Shown here: piece after piece, positions 1-8,030 of the stretch
How the letters are laid out: every line of letters begins with the position of its first letter
Numbering within the stretch: position 1 is the stretch's first letter
Origin: JAJNPS01 sp031378845
GTDB taxonomy: Bacteria > Pseudomonadota > Alphaproteobacteria > Rhodobacterales > Rhodobacteraceae
Assembly: GCA_031378845.1 (NCBI GenBank)
Contig: JANNES010000017.1
Span: 1 to 64,000, forward strand
Direction: 5' to 3'
DNA length: 64,000 nucleotides
The notes under the pieces: model-generated
The model's input: the letters and a program-made list of their open reading frames with translations, nothing else
The model's database searches: none
Told to the model about the DNA's origin: nothing
Position numbers and translations under genes: made by a program

Positions 1-2558
1 AAGATACGGTGCTGCGGGGACACCAGGACATCGTTTGACGGAACGTGCGGCCCGAACGCGCCCGCCGCGATGCGCACCGGCCGCAAGCCCGGGTTCACGA
101 TCTGATCGGCAAGACTGACGCGGCGCTGGCCGACCCAGCGCAAGGGCTGCAGCCCGTGATCGCGGGTCATGACCAGATCGTCGGGGCGCAGCGTCTCGAC
201 CGCGGCGGGGGCCCGCGCCGTCTCGATCAGGGTGCCGGCGGCAAAGCAGGTGACATTGGTCTGATCAAACGTCAGCCTCCCCACCCCCACCCCCGTGACC
301 CCGGTCAGCGTCAGGGTCGGACCCGACATGTTGGTGCCGTTGAAATTGATGATACCACCATTGGTGGCAAGATCATGGTTCAACGCCTGGATCGGCAGCT
401 GGAAGTCGGTCATGTGGATGGTGTTGTATGCGGCAAGCGTGCTGTTGTTGAAGATCGCCGACAGATCGACAAAGTCGTTATTGGCCTGGTTGAGGTCGTT
501 GATCGAGCCGGTATTGCCGGTGTTGAAATCGGTGATCAGATCGTTGTTCGAGGTCGCGCCCCAGACGAACCGGTCATCCCCCAACCCGCCGGCCAGCGTG
601 TCGTTGCCCGCATCGCCAAGCAGCACATCGTTGCCCGCATCGCCCACAAGACTGTCATTGTCCGCGCCACCCGAAAGGCTGTCATTGTCCGCGCCACCCG
701 ACAAAGTGTCGTTGCCCGCATCACCACTGAGCGTGTCGTTGCCCGCATCGCCCGAGATTGCATCTTCGCGCTGGCCGCCGCTGATTGTGTCATTGCCAGC
801 GCCGCCAAAGATTGTGTCGTCGCTGGTTACACCTCCGCTGTCGGTGATTAAATCGTTTCCGTCGCCGCCAAAGACGGTATCGGTATTGTCGCCGCCGTCG
901 ATGATGTCATCCCCGTCGCCGCCCACGACGGAATCCGTGCCCGCCCCCCCCAGGATGCTGTCATTATCCAGCCCGCCAAAAATCGTGTCATTGCCCGCAT
1001 CGCCCAGAAGCGTGTCGTTGCCCGCATCGCCCACAAGGCTGTCATTGTCCGCGCCACCCGAAAGGCTGTCATTGTCGGCGCCACCGGCCAGCGTATCGCT
1101 ACCGACATCGCCCAGAAGCGTGTCATTTCCAGCGCCGCCTGAAAACGAGTCATTGCCGCCGGTCGTCGCGGCGTTCAACGTGACTGACACGTTGTCGACG
1201 GCCAAATCGGAGTTGTTTGTCCCCGTCGAGGTCGGGTTGGTGATGCGGATCGTCGTGCTGGCGGAAAGCGCCGTATAAGTCAGCGACAGCGCTGCGGACG
1301 TGCCGTTGTTGATGACCTGGGTGAGGGTGGCGATGACGTTGCCGTTGCTGTCAAGGACATCAACGCGCACGGTGTGGTTGGAATTGCCGCCGCCGATTTC
1401 ACTCGCCGTCAGGTTAAGGGTATAAGATGACCCCGCCGTTGTGGTGACGGTCTGCTGGATGCTGTCGCCGAAGGTGTTCTCATTGGAACTGTTAAAGCGC
1501 ACGGAATCGTTTGCAGGGACGACAGGGGGCGCGCCGCCGGTCGGGTTGTTCACCGTCCAGCCGGTAAGTCCGTTGGCAAACGTGCCGTTGGTGATCGTGC
1601 CCGCCGCCTCGGTAGGACTCGTCTCGGTGATCAGATCGGCGCCGTCGCCACCATTTGCGGTGTCATTGCCGCCGCCGCCATAGATGGTGTCGTTGCCCAG
1701 ACCGCCATCGATGCTATCATTGTCATTGCCGCCCCAAAGTACGTCGGCCCCGTCGCCGCCGGATAAAGTGTCCAGCCCTGCGCCGCCAAAAAGCGTGTCA
1801 GCAGACGCATCACTGCCGCCAATGAGTGAATCATTGCCAACGCCACCATCGATGACATCCGCACCCGTGCCGCCATCTGCATCGTCATTCCCCAACCCGG
1901 CAATGATCGAGTCGTTGCCAGCCCCGGCTCGGATGGAATCGTCATCGCCGGTATCGCCGGGCAGAATCGCATCGTTGTTATCAATCCGGTCAATCCCGTT
2001 GGCGACCGGCTCAACATAGGTGCTGTTGATGACATCATTGCCGGCCGTCCCGCTGACGATGCCGTCGCGAAATGATGTTAAAAACCTGTCGGCCTGAAGG
2101 TTGTTCCCGTTCTGCGCCACGCTGTTGAAGGTCAACGAGCGTATCGGAAGTGCCGCGTATGCGGTTGTATCGGCATTTGCCGCCAACTCGGGCGCCAAGT
2201 ACAAATTTCCCGCCGTATCCTGGACAATCACGGCCGTCACGACGGCAGTTGTGCCGTTGGTATAGGTAATGGTCGCGTTGTAGATAACGGATGTATCAAA
2301 CGTAAAGGTTTGCGAACCCGCGCCGATATCCGTGGTGAACTGGTCATTAAAGGTCGTATTGTTGGCGTCGAGTTGCCCGACCGTGCCACCAAGGTCATTC
2401 ATGGTTGCCGACGTGACGTGCGCCAACAGCGGGTCTGCCACAGATCCCCATGTGGTGCCATTCAGCAGCGCCACGTTCTCAGCCGTTAGGTTGCCTTCGG
2501 TCGGATCAAGGACCGTGGGCGAATTGCCCAGAAAAATCCAGCTGAACGTCGTTGGCAT
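1..2558 (-). CDS. RTX-repeat Hint-domain secreted protein (3' end outside window)
   Basis: About 852 residues are visible; the gene continues beyond base 1. The ATG at 2558 follows AAGGGG. Residues 1-170 resemble no family I recognise. Two blocks of Gly/Asp nonapeptides (GGxGxD type, roughly 172-310 and 467-667) would form calcium-binding beta-rolls. Between them lies a Thr/Asn/Ser-rich beta-sandwich-like stretch (about 312-467, reminiscent of DUF642 or carbohydrate-binding folds). From Cys771 (CFAAGTLIET) a Hedgehog/intein (Hint_2) domain begins and runs off the edge at VSPQHRI. RTX proteins are usually exported by type I secretion and fold in extracellular calcium; the C-terminal secretion signal would lie outside the window. 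No ABC exporter is visible. Function (adhesion, biofilm or surface display) is inference. Confidence 0.9.
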   Translation of the reverse strand, partial: MPTTFSWIFLGNSPTVLDPTEGNLTAENVALLNGTTWGSVADPLLAHVTSATMNDLGGTVGQLDANNTTFNDQFTTDIGAGSQTFTFDTSVIYNATITYTNGTTAVVTAVIVQDTAGNLYLAPELAANADTTAYAALPIRSLTFNSVAQNGNNLQADRFLTSFRDGIVSGTAGNDVINSTYVEPVANGIDRIDNNDAILPGDTGDDDSIRAGAGNDSIIAGLGNDDADGGTGADVIDGGVGNDSLIGGSDASADTLFGGAGLDTLSGGDGADVLWGGNDNDSIDGGLGNDTIYGGGGNDTANGGDGADLITETSPTEAAGTITNGTFANGLTGWTVNNPTGGAPPVVPANDSVRFNSSNENTFGDSIQQTVTTTAGSSYTLNLTASEIGGGNSNHTVRVDVLDSNGNVIATLTQVINNGTSAALSLTYTALSASTTIRITNPTSTGTNNSDLAVDNVSVTLNAATTGGNDSFSGGAGNDTLLGDVGSDTLAGGADNDSLSGGADNDSLVGDAGNDTLLGDAGNDTIFGGLDNDSILGGAGTDSVVGGDGDDIIDGGDNTDTVFGGDGNDLITDSGGVTSDDTIFGGAGNDTISGGQREDAISGDAGNDTLSGDAGNDTLSGGADNDSLSGGADNDSLVGDAGNDVLLGDAGNDTLAGGLGDDRFVWGATSNNDLITDFNTGNTGSINDLNQANNDFVDLSAIFNNSTLAAYNTIHMTDFQLPIQALNHDLATNGGIINFNGTNMSGPTLTLTGVTGVGVGRLTFDQTNVTCFAAGTLIETARAPAAVETLRPDDLVMTRDHGLQPLRWVGQRRVSLADQIVNPGLRPVRIAAGAFGPHVPSNDVLVSPQHRI

Positions 2559-3032
2559 TCACGGAACCCCTTACGAGTCAGAGCCATGCGATCAAGACGC
2601 CGACACCGTTGTTCTGGTCGCCATGATCCGCCGGCAGCCTATTCCACCAAGCCCGCGCAAAACGCAGCCTCTTTGATATGACAATGCACAAAGATTTGAC
2701 CGAATCAAGGCGCGTTCCCCCAGATGTTGCACATTGCCACTGCGATGTGGTCATCTGAGGGTTCTCGCGCCACCCACGTCGACCTGCGAAAAGTGAAACG
2801 GGCCAACGCGATCCGACCGGCCGCAATTTGCGCGATCGGAGGCGGTTTTTGACCAGTTTACCGCACAAAGCGGACGCTGCGTCCCATCGTGCGGGCCCGC
2901 GAAACTTCGGCCAGATCTAGGCAATGAGACCCCGGATGTTGTCACGAGGGAGGGTGCTTTTGGCGTGCCCCGGGATTTGGGCGAGAAACAGCCTAGCCTT
3001 GCTAAAAGACAAGGCGCGCAATCTTGCGGCGA
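2559..3032. other. Intergenic region between Hint genes, no gene supported
   Basis: 474 bases lie upstream of the RTX gene and downstream of the small Hint gene. Short open frames on both strands have no recognisable protein features or ribosome binding sites. The part next to 2558 must hold the promoter of the RTX gene, but I cannot pick out a convincing -35/-10 pair. Confidence 0.5.
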
Positions 3033-3680
3033 TCAGTTGCGGACCGCCGCTGTTCTGGTCGTCCATGTTGCGGCGACATCGCCGATCTGGCGCCAGCTCG
3101 ATCCGGGGTGTTGCTGCGTGGCATTTTGCACCGGAGTTGCGGCGGTTTCCGGTTCTCCAAGCAGCAGGATACCTTGGCTGTTGATGTCACAATGGACCGA
3201 TAACAACAGCGAAACATAGGTCACGCCATCGGGAAAGACCCGGGCGACATTGCTGTCGCCAATCCACTCGGTTGCCCGCCGGGCAAACACCACATCGGCC
3301 ATCGGATCAACCAGCAGCCTTGTCATCGGATGCAGGCGCAGCTCTTGGCGCGGCAAGCCCGGACCAAGAGCGCCCGGCCCGATCGAAACGGGTGTCAGTT
3401 TGGGCATGCTGATCAGCGCCTGACGTGGCAGCTGGCTGATCACGACATCAAGCACCATCTGCTGGCCGCTCCAGCGCGTCATCACATGATCGCCGCGCTT
3501 GCAGTCTTCCACCAGCTTGTCACCTTTGGCGGTGGCGATCCGGGTGCCCGCGACCAGAACATGCCACGACCGACATGCAGCCCCCGGAGAGCCCACATGC
3601 GTGTCGCGTTGCGCTACGGCGCGCGCACCCACGGCCGCATTCGGCTGCGAATTGCGAAAAACCGGTTCAAAAATTGTCAT
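3033..3680 (-). CDS. Degenerate Hint-domain protein
   Basis: A 215-residue protein if it starts at the ATG at 3680, which follows an AAAGAG-like site; the frame stays open to 3863. Residues about 38-195 align with the Hint_2 fold by pattern: an AGT motif, then GDHVMTR, a Pro/Ile-rich middle, and a YVSLLLSVH stretch matching the YIHFLFDRH of the neighbouring Hint protein. The catalytic Cys expected before AGT is Val (sequence VLVAGTRIAT) and the block-B SPNHR motif reads HPMTR, so the His is also gone. Self-cleavage is therefore unlikely. It sits between two Hint genes with intact motifs, in the same orientation. It may be a diverging duplicate or a non-processing structural module. Confidence 0.65.
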   Translation of the reverse strand: MTIFEPVFRNSQPNAAVGARAVAQRDTHVGSPGAACRSWHVLVAGTRIATAKGDKLVEDCKRGDHVMTRWSGQQMVLDVVISQLPRQALISMPKLTPVSIGPGALGPGLPRQELRLHPMTRLLVDPMADVVFARRATEWIGDSNVARVFPDGVTYVSLLLSVHCDINSQGILLLGEPETAATPVQNATQQHPGSSWRQIGDVAATWTTRTAAVRN

Positions 3681-4144
3681 GCTGATCTCTTTGCCAATCC
3701 GTGAAACCGCGCCCAATTTCCTGCCGTCGGTGCAACGCAGCCCGAGCTGCGTCACGTCCTGCAACACGGCACGATCGGCGCGCGTGGCCAGCGTCACCCG
3801 TGCAAACGCGCCGCCGCACCGCGTCCGTCCACCCGTCGCCTCATCGAAGGTCACCTTGCCCAAACAAGGTTAAGGAGTCGTTTCACATCACGCCAACATC
3901 CGCCCACCACGGTGCATCTTTGAAATAAATTCTCGTGAACCCGTGGCGTCGCCGCGCCCAAGCGCCAAATGAAAAAGGGCCCCGCAATCGGAGCCCTTTT
4001 CCATCGAAAACCATGTCCGTACCGGCATGGTCCCCGTGCTGCATAACCATTCACTGACCGACACCCAAAAACCGTTTACCCCACTGGACACTCACACCTG
4101 CACACCACGTCACCCAAGGCTACTCGTACAAACCCAACAAAAAG
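3681..4144. other. Intergenic region with terminator
   Basis: 464 bases between two minus-strand Hint genes. The first 183 are an open upstream extension of the 3033-3680 frame without protein-like features that I trust. The rest holds a rho-independent terminator at 3973-4000 and, presumably, the promoter of the downstream small Hint gene. Confidence 0.5.
3973..4000 (-). terminator. Rho-independent terminator of the 4145-4846 Hint gene
   Basis: AAAAGGGC and GCCCTTTT arms extended by CC/GG around a GCAATC loop, with one mismatch. Read on the minus strand the stem is followed by a T-rich run (CCCTTTTTCATTT), about 145 bases after the stop codon of the gene at 4145. On the plus strand only four T follow, so it may work weakly both ways. 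Confidence 0.75.
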
Positions 4145-4846
4145 TTACTTCTGTAACAAGAGTGCTTCTGCACGGGAAAGAATGCGCCGTGCAGTGCCAA
4201 ATTTTTCTGTCGGCTTTTGGGTTTTCAGATCGGGAAACAGCTCGAAAATTTCGCTCCGTTGCGCATTTCCCAAACCCTTCAGCGAATAATCTTCCGGTTG
4301 AAAACTTTCACTCCAGCACCCGTTTGAAAGCAGAATCTCGTGCCGATCAAACAGGAAATGGATGTATGTCGTGCCGAAACTGTTGATCTCGCGCATCCCC
4401 AGACCGCCGATCAGATGCTTGGCTGCGACCAGCACTTCGGATTCGTCGAAATGCAGGGCGGTCAACTGGTTAGAAACCAGAATCCGGTGGTTCGGCGACA
4501 CCATCATGTCGCGATCGGGCAAACCATCGCCAAGCGAACCTTCGCGGATCAAGACCGGCTTAAGATGGGGCAATGTCTGCAAATCACGCCAGCTCAGGGC
4601 GTTCTGCCCGACCCAGCGGATCTGCTGGATACCGTTGTCACGCGTGACGACCTTATCACCTGCCTTCAACAGCTCTGCCGACATTTCGCCCCGCGGCGTC
4701 GCGATCAGGGTTCCCGCTGCAAAGCAGGGCGTCACGCTTGGATGACCCTTTCGCGCAGGACCCTGCTCGGCGCCCAGCATCGTGCCGTTGCCGGCAGCGG
4801 CCATCAGGCCAAATTCGCTTACGTCCTTGTTGTCAAACGACATCAT
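4145..4846 (-). CDS. Hint-domain protein
   Basis: 233 residues from the tandem ATG at 4846/4843; AGGAAG lies 11 bases upstream. After about 40 N-terminal residues the Hint_2 domain starts at CFAAGTLIATPRGE, followed by GDKVVTRDNG, the block-B MMVSPNHRILVS, and the terminal TTYIHFLFDRHEILLSNG strand typical of Rhodobacteraceae Hint proteins. Catalytic Cys and His are present, so autocleavage chemistry looks possible, but no cargo domain is attached. The C-terminal 60 residues are charged. The frame is open upstream to 5128 and includes a CxxC pair, but that extension has no ribosome binding site I can defend. Same orientation as the two Hint genes to the left. Role unknown. Confidence 0.8.
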   Translation of the reverse strand: MMSFDNKDVSEFGLMAAAGNGTMLGAEQGPARKGHPSVTPCFAAGTLIATPRGEMSAELLKAGDKVVTRDNGIQQIRWVGQNALSWRDLQTLPHLKPVLIREGSLGDGLPDRDMMVSPNHRILVSNQLTALHFDESEVLVAAKHLIGGLGMREINSFGTTYIHFLFDRHEILLSNGCWSESFQPEDYSLKGLGNAQRSEIFELFPDLKTQKPTEKFGTARRILSRAEALLLQK

Positions 4847-5713
4847 GCAGCCATGTGCTTCCTGCCATGCCAGAAATCTCTGGCTTGGACCGTCCAAAAA
4901 ACTCCAAATGACGCCCAACGCGCGCACTTGGTCGGTTAACGCAGACACTTTTTCGACGTGTCTGCGCCCTTGGCTTGGCAATGTATGGGATGTCTGGTCG
5001 GGCCCTCTTGTTGCCGCCTTGAGCGGCATCCATGCCACTGACGTGACATGGCAGACGGGGCAAGACACAGCCCCAGAGGCAGCACGACCGCACCAACTGC
5101 ACCCGTTGCAAAGGTGCACCCAATACATGACCGCCCCCGCAGCCGATCTGTCTTCCCAGCAGACCCCTTATGCGTAGCGTGCTGGCAGCGCGCCGAGAAG
5201 GGTGCACACGCCGCCGTGGCACGGCGAACCGCCCCAGATGTCGCCAAAGCCCGCAAGAGCGATCAACAACGCTCTCGCATAGGATGTGCGGTGGCCGCAT
5301 TTTGGGCATTTGATCTGGTCTCTTGTCAGCGCCAATCCATTTCATTTGATCAGTTTTCATCTTAAGGTTGTGAATACTATGTTAACTGGAAGGCCTTCAT
5401 TCCATTACAATTTTCATTTTAAAGTTGTGCCGATCATGCGGCGGAATTCTTTTCAACATGCTCAAATCAAATCGCCAAGTCGTTTGGAATTCGGAACCAA
5501 TTCACGACGTGCTGGCGGGATCTGTGATGAATGCGGGAAGATCAACCATTGGTCCGAACCGAATCAGCGTCGGCGTGAACCGGTGAACATCGTCCCAACT
5601 TTCATGCAACCCTGCGATGGTCTCGCGCCAGCGTGGTCTTGGGACGGACCAGCCTGGAAACCTTGGCGAGGATCAGTCGACGTTGGGCCGCCCAAAGCGC
5701 CATCGACAAAACC
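4847..5713. other. Long gap with uncertain frames and a duplicated motif
   Basis: 867 bases without a supported gene. 4847-5360 is open on the minus strand in several frames. One, continuous with the Hint gene, contains CSWC and CPVC, which looks like a zinc ribbon but may be chance. 5361-5600 is noticeably more AT-rich than its surroundings and carries an imperfect 31-base direct repeat. The remainder lies downstream of the minus-strand tRNA-Leu. Confidence 0.5.
5351..5438. repeat. Imperfect direct repeat, two copies 57 bases apart
   Basis: Copy 1 at 5351-5381 and copy 2 at 5408-5438 share the pattern CA(A/G)TTTTCAT(C/T)TTAA followed by (A/G)GTTGTG and end in ATG. The spacers also share TTCATT-type words. 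They lie in an AT-rich gap upstream of the Hint gene. They could be regulator sites or remains of a duplication; I recognise no known element. Confidence 0.5.
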
Positions 5714-5797
5714 TGGTACGGGTGGTCGGACTCGAACCGACACTCCTTGCAGAAGCAGATTTTGAGTCTGCCGCGTCTACCATTCCGCCACACCCGC
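5714..5797 (-). tRNA. tRNA-Leu (anticodon CAA)
   Basis: Read on the minus strand the gene begins GCGGGTG and ends CACCCGT-A-CCA, so the CCA is encoded. The acceptor stem pairs with one G-U at position 1. The anticodon stem GCAGA/TCTGC encloses the loop CTCAAAA, giving anticodon CAA (codon UUG). It has the long variable arm of a class II tRNA and the T-loop GTTCGAGTC. 84 bases including CCA. Confidence 0.95.
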
Positions 5798-5932
5798 GTA
5801 CCGAGCCCCCATGGCAGCGACCGGACAGACCGGCCGGGGGCGCCGTTTTCTATAGTCGTGCGCGCGGCCGCACTCAAGCCGGGATCTTCGGACCTGCGCC
5901 GTTTTGCAGGCCCAACCGCCAACAAGAAGAGA

Positions 5933-6790
5933 TCACAGATCGTTGGTGGCAAACGTGTCGCAATCGCTCATCTGCCCGGACTGAAGACCCGTCATGAACC
6001 AACGCGAGCGCTGTTCCGATGTTCCATGCGTAAATGTATGCGGCATCGGCCTCTGACCGGCATTGCGCTGCAATGTGTCATCACCGATCTGGCGCGCTGC
6101 ATTGACCGCCTCTTGCACATCGGTCCGGTCGATCGATCCGAACATCTCGGCCGCAGACCGCGCCCAGATGCCCGACAGGCAATCGGCCTGCAACTCGACC
6201 CGTACCGAGATCTCGTTGCCCTCTTCCTCGCTCACTTGCTGGCGGATGCTGTTGGTCTTGACGAGGATGCCCAATTCATCCTGCACATGGTGCCCGATTT
6301 CATGCGCCACGACATAAGCGGCAGCAAAATCCCCCTTGGCCCCGAGTTTGGACTCGAGTGTGCTGAAGAAATCGGTGTCGAGATAAGCCTTTTTGTCGAG
6401 CGGACAGTAGAACGGACCTGTGGCCCCGTTGGCACCGCCACACGGCGACTGGGTCGAGCCCTTGAACAGCACGAGCACGGCCGGTGTGTAGGGCCGCCCG
6501 ATCTGTTCTTGAAATACTTTTGCCCAGACCTCTTCGGTGTCGGCAAGCGTCACCGAGACGAACGTGGCTGCTTCTTCGTCGGCTGGCGTGATCTCTGCGC
6601 TGCCTGACTGAATCTGGCCGGTGCCGCCGCCTTGCTGCAACACCTTCATCGGGTCGCCCCCAAGCGCCCAGACGATCACCGCGAGGATGACGATACCGAT
6701 CCCGCCACCACCAACCACGCTGCCCGCGCTCGGTCTGGCCCCGCGCCGGTCTTCAATATTGTTGCTGCCCCGCCGACCGCGCCATTCCAT
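5933..6790 (-). CDS. ypfJ: YpfJ/KPN_02809-family neutral zinc metallopeptidase
   Basis: 285 residues, the usual length for this family. The N-terminus MEWRGRRGSNNIEDRRG is the family hallmark and is followed by a Gly-rich linker and one membrane segment (about 28-44). The catalytic zinc motif HEIGHH is at about 164-169, with a downstream E-QADC element. It is thus a membrane-anchored zincin with its catalytic domain probably outside the cytoplasmic membrane. The substrate is unknown. The stop is followed by the tRNA-Leu gene on the same strand after about 135 bases. Confidence 0.9.
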   Translation of the reverse strand: MEWRGRRGSNNIEDRRGARPSAGSVVGGGGIGIVILAVIVWALGGDPMKVLQQGGGTGQIQSGSAEITPADEEAATFVSVTLADTEEVWAKVFQEQIGRPYTPAVLVLFKGSTQSPCGGANGATGPFYCPLDKKAYLDTDFFSTLESKLGAKGDFAAAYVVAHEIGHHVQDELGILVKTNSIRQQVSEEEGNEISVRVELQADCLSGIWARSAAEMFGSIDRTDVQEAVNAARQIGDDTLQRNAGQRPMPHTFTHGTSEQRSRWFMTGLQSGQMSDCDTFATNDL

Positions 6791-7018
6791 ACCCGTTTCC
6801 CCACATCACGCACACTGTTGCGGCAAAGCTTAACCTGCCGCACCGCAAGGTGCAAAGACCCCATCGGTGACCACGGCGCGATCCCGTTCTTTTTGAACCT
6901 TTCAGGCGACGCCGCGCGCTTTGGGTGCACCCTTTCGTGAAGTCGGCGCCTCCACTCTTGGCGACGGGGTCTCGAACGTGTCAAACACGCGCCAAACCAC
7001 GGCAGGATTCACGAACCC

Positions 7019-7486
7019 ATGACCCTTGATCGCCGGACCCTTGCAGGACTTGCCGCAATCGGCTCGTTCGGGCTGTTGCTTGGTGCCTTTGCGTTTCAGT
7101 ATCTGGGCGGGCTGCAACCCTGCACACTGTGCCTTTGGCAACGCTATCCGCACGCGCTTGCTGTCGCGATCGGGTTGGTGGCGCTGGTCTGGAACCCGCG
7201 CGCCGTGCTTTGGCTCGGCGCAGTAGCGGCTTTGACCAGTGCTGCAATTGCGGCCTTTCACGTCGGCGTCGAACAGGGCTGGTGGGAGGGTCTGGCAACC
7301 TGCAGCGCAGGCTCCATCGAAGGCATTTCGGTCGCGGACCTGTTGAACCCCGATGCTGACGTGGCAGCCCCTGTCCGCTGCGACGCAATCGCGTGGTCGA
7401 TGCTTGGGATCTCGATGGCGGGGTGGAACGCCATCATCTCGACAGGGCTGGCCGCGCTTTGGCTCGGCGCCAGCGCGCGCGATTAG
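7019..7486 (+). CDS. dsbB: DsbB-type disulfide bond formation protein
   Basis: 155 residues with four predicted membrane segments. Cys35-x2-Cys38 lies in QPCTLCLWQRYPH after the first helix, and a second pair, Cys95 and Cys121, lies in the second periplasmic loop. This is the two-pair arrangement DsbB uses to pass electrons from DsbA to quinone. The WQRYPH motif is typical of alphaproteobacterial members. The 3' end overlaps the convergent tspO gene by 4 bases. No dsbA is nearby. Confidence 0.9.
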   Translation: MTLDRRTLAGLAAIGSFGLLLGAFAFQYLGGLQPCTLCLWQRYPHALAVAIGLVALVWNPRAVLWLGAVAALTSAAIAAFHVGVEQGWWEGLATCSAGSIEGISVADLLNPDADVAAPVRCDAIAWSMLGISMAGWNAIISTGLAALWLGASARD

Positions 7487-7941
7487 GTCTGCGCCGGATT
7501 GTTGCGCACGATCCACAGATTAAGCAGCCCCGCAATCGTCACCCAGACCAGATAGAGCGCGAATAACAGCCCCGCGATCAGGTCCAGCCGGAACATCGCG
7601 ACCATCGTCAGCGCCACCAGAATCCACAGCGCCACCAGCACCCACATGCCTGCCACAATCCGGCGCTGTCCGAAAAACACCGGCGACCACAGCGTGTTGA
7701 CGGCGATCTGCGCGGCCCACAGCCCCATTGCGACCCCGGCGCCCGGCAGCGCATGCACCCGCGCCGCCGCCGCCGCCATCAAGAGGTAAAGCGTCGTCCA
7801 GACTACCGGAAATACCCAGTCGGGCGGCGTCCAGCTGGGTCGAACCAAGGCCTTGTACCAGGCCCCCGGCCCGAACAACGCGCCCGACGCCGCAGCGCCG
7901 CCACATGCCACAAGGAACGTCCCGAATACCAGCATATCCAT
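7483..7941 (-). CDS. tspO: TspO/CrtK tryptophan-rich sensory protein
   Basis: 152 residues, five membrane helices, with PSWTPPDWVFPVVWTTLY and NTLWSPVFFGQRR, the signature regions of the TspO/MBR family. In Rhodobacter the homologue (CrtK) sits directly after crtB and modulates photosynthesis gene expression in response to oxygen through tetrapyrrole handling. The same neighbour order is seen here, 89 bases behind crtB. The ATG at 7941 gives the usual length; the frame is open further upstream. In the Rhodobacter cluster crtC and crtD follow, but here dsbB follows instead, so the cluster ends at this gene. Confidence 0.93.
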   Translation of the reverse strand: MDMLVFGTFLVACGGAAASGALFGPGAWYKALVRPSWTPPDWVFPVVWTTLYLLMAAAAARVHALPGAGVAMGLWAAQIAVNTLWSPVFFGQRRIVAGMWVLVALWILVALTMVAMFRLDLIAGLLFALYLVWVTIAGLLNLWIVRNNPAQT

Positions 7942-8030
7942 AGGTTGCAGCGCCCCAATCGTTGGATCGTCATTGCTCTGGATAAGGGCGATGCACTGCT
8001 TTGCCACAAATCGCAAGCGTCGCAGTCCAC

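Noticed and set aside
540..1150. Regularly spaced direct repeats resembling a CRISPR array
   Set aside because: The units are 27-base codon repeats for calcium-binding nonapeptides within an open frame, without unique spacers.
45..2019. Several plus-strand frames of 80-327 codons opposite the RTX gene
   Set aside because: They are mirror products of the Gly/Asp repeat codons; composition is repetitive Ser/Pro, with no ribosome sites.
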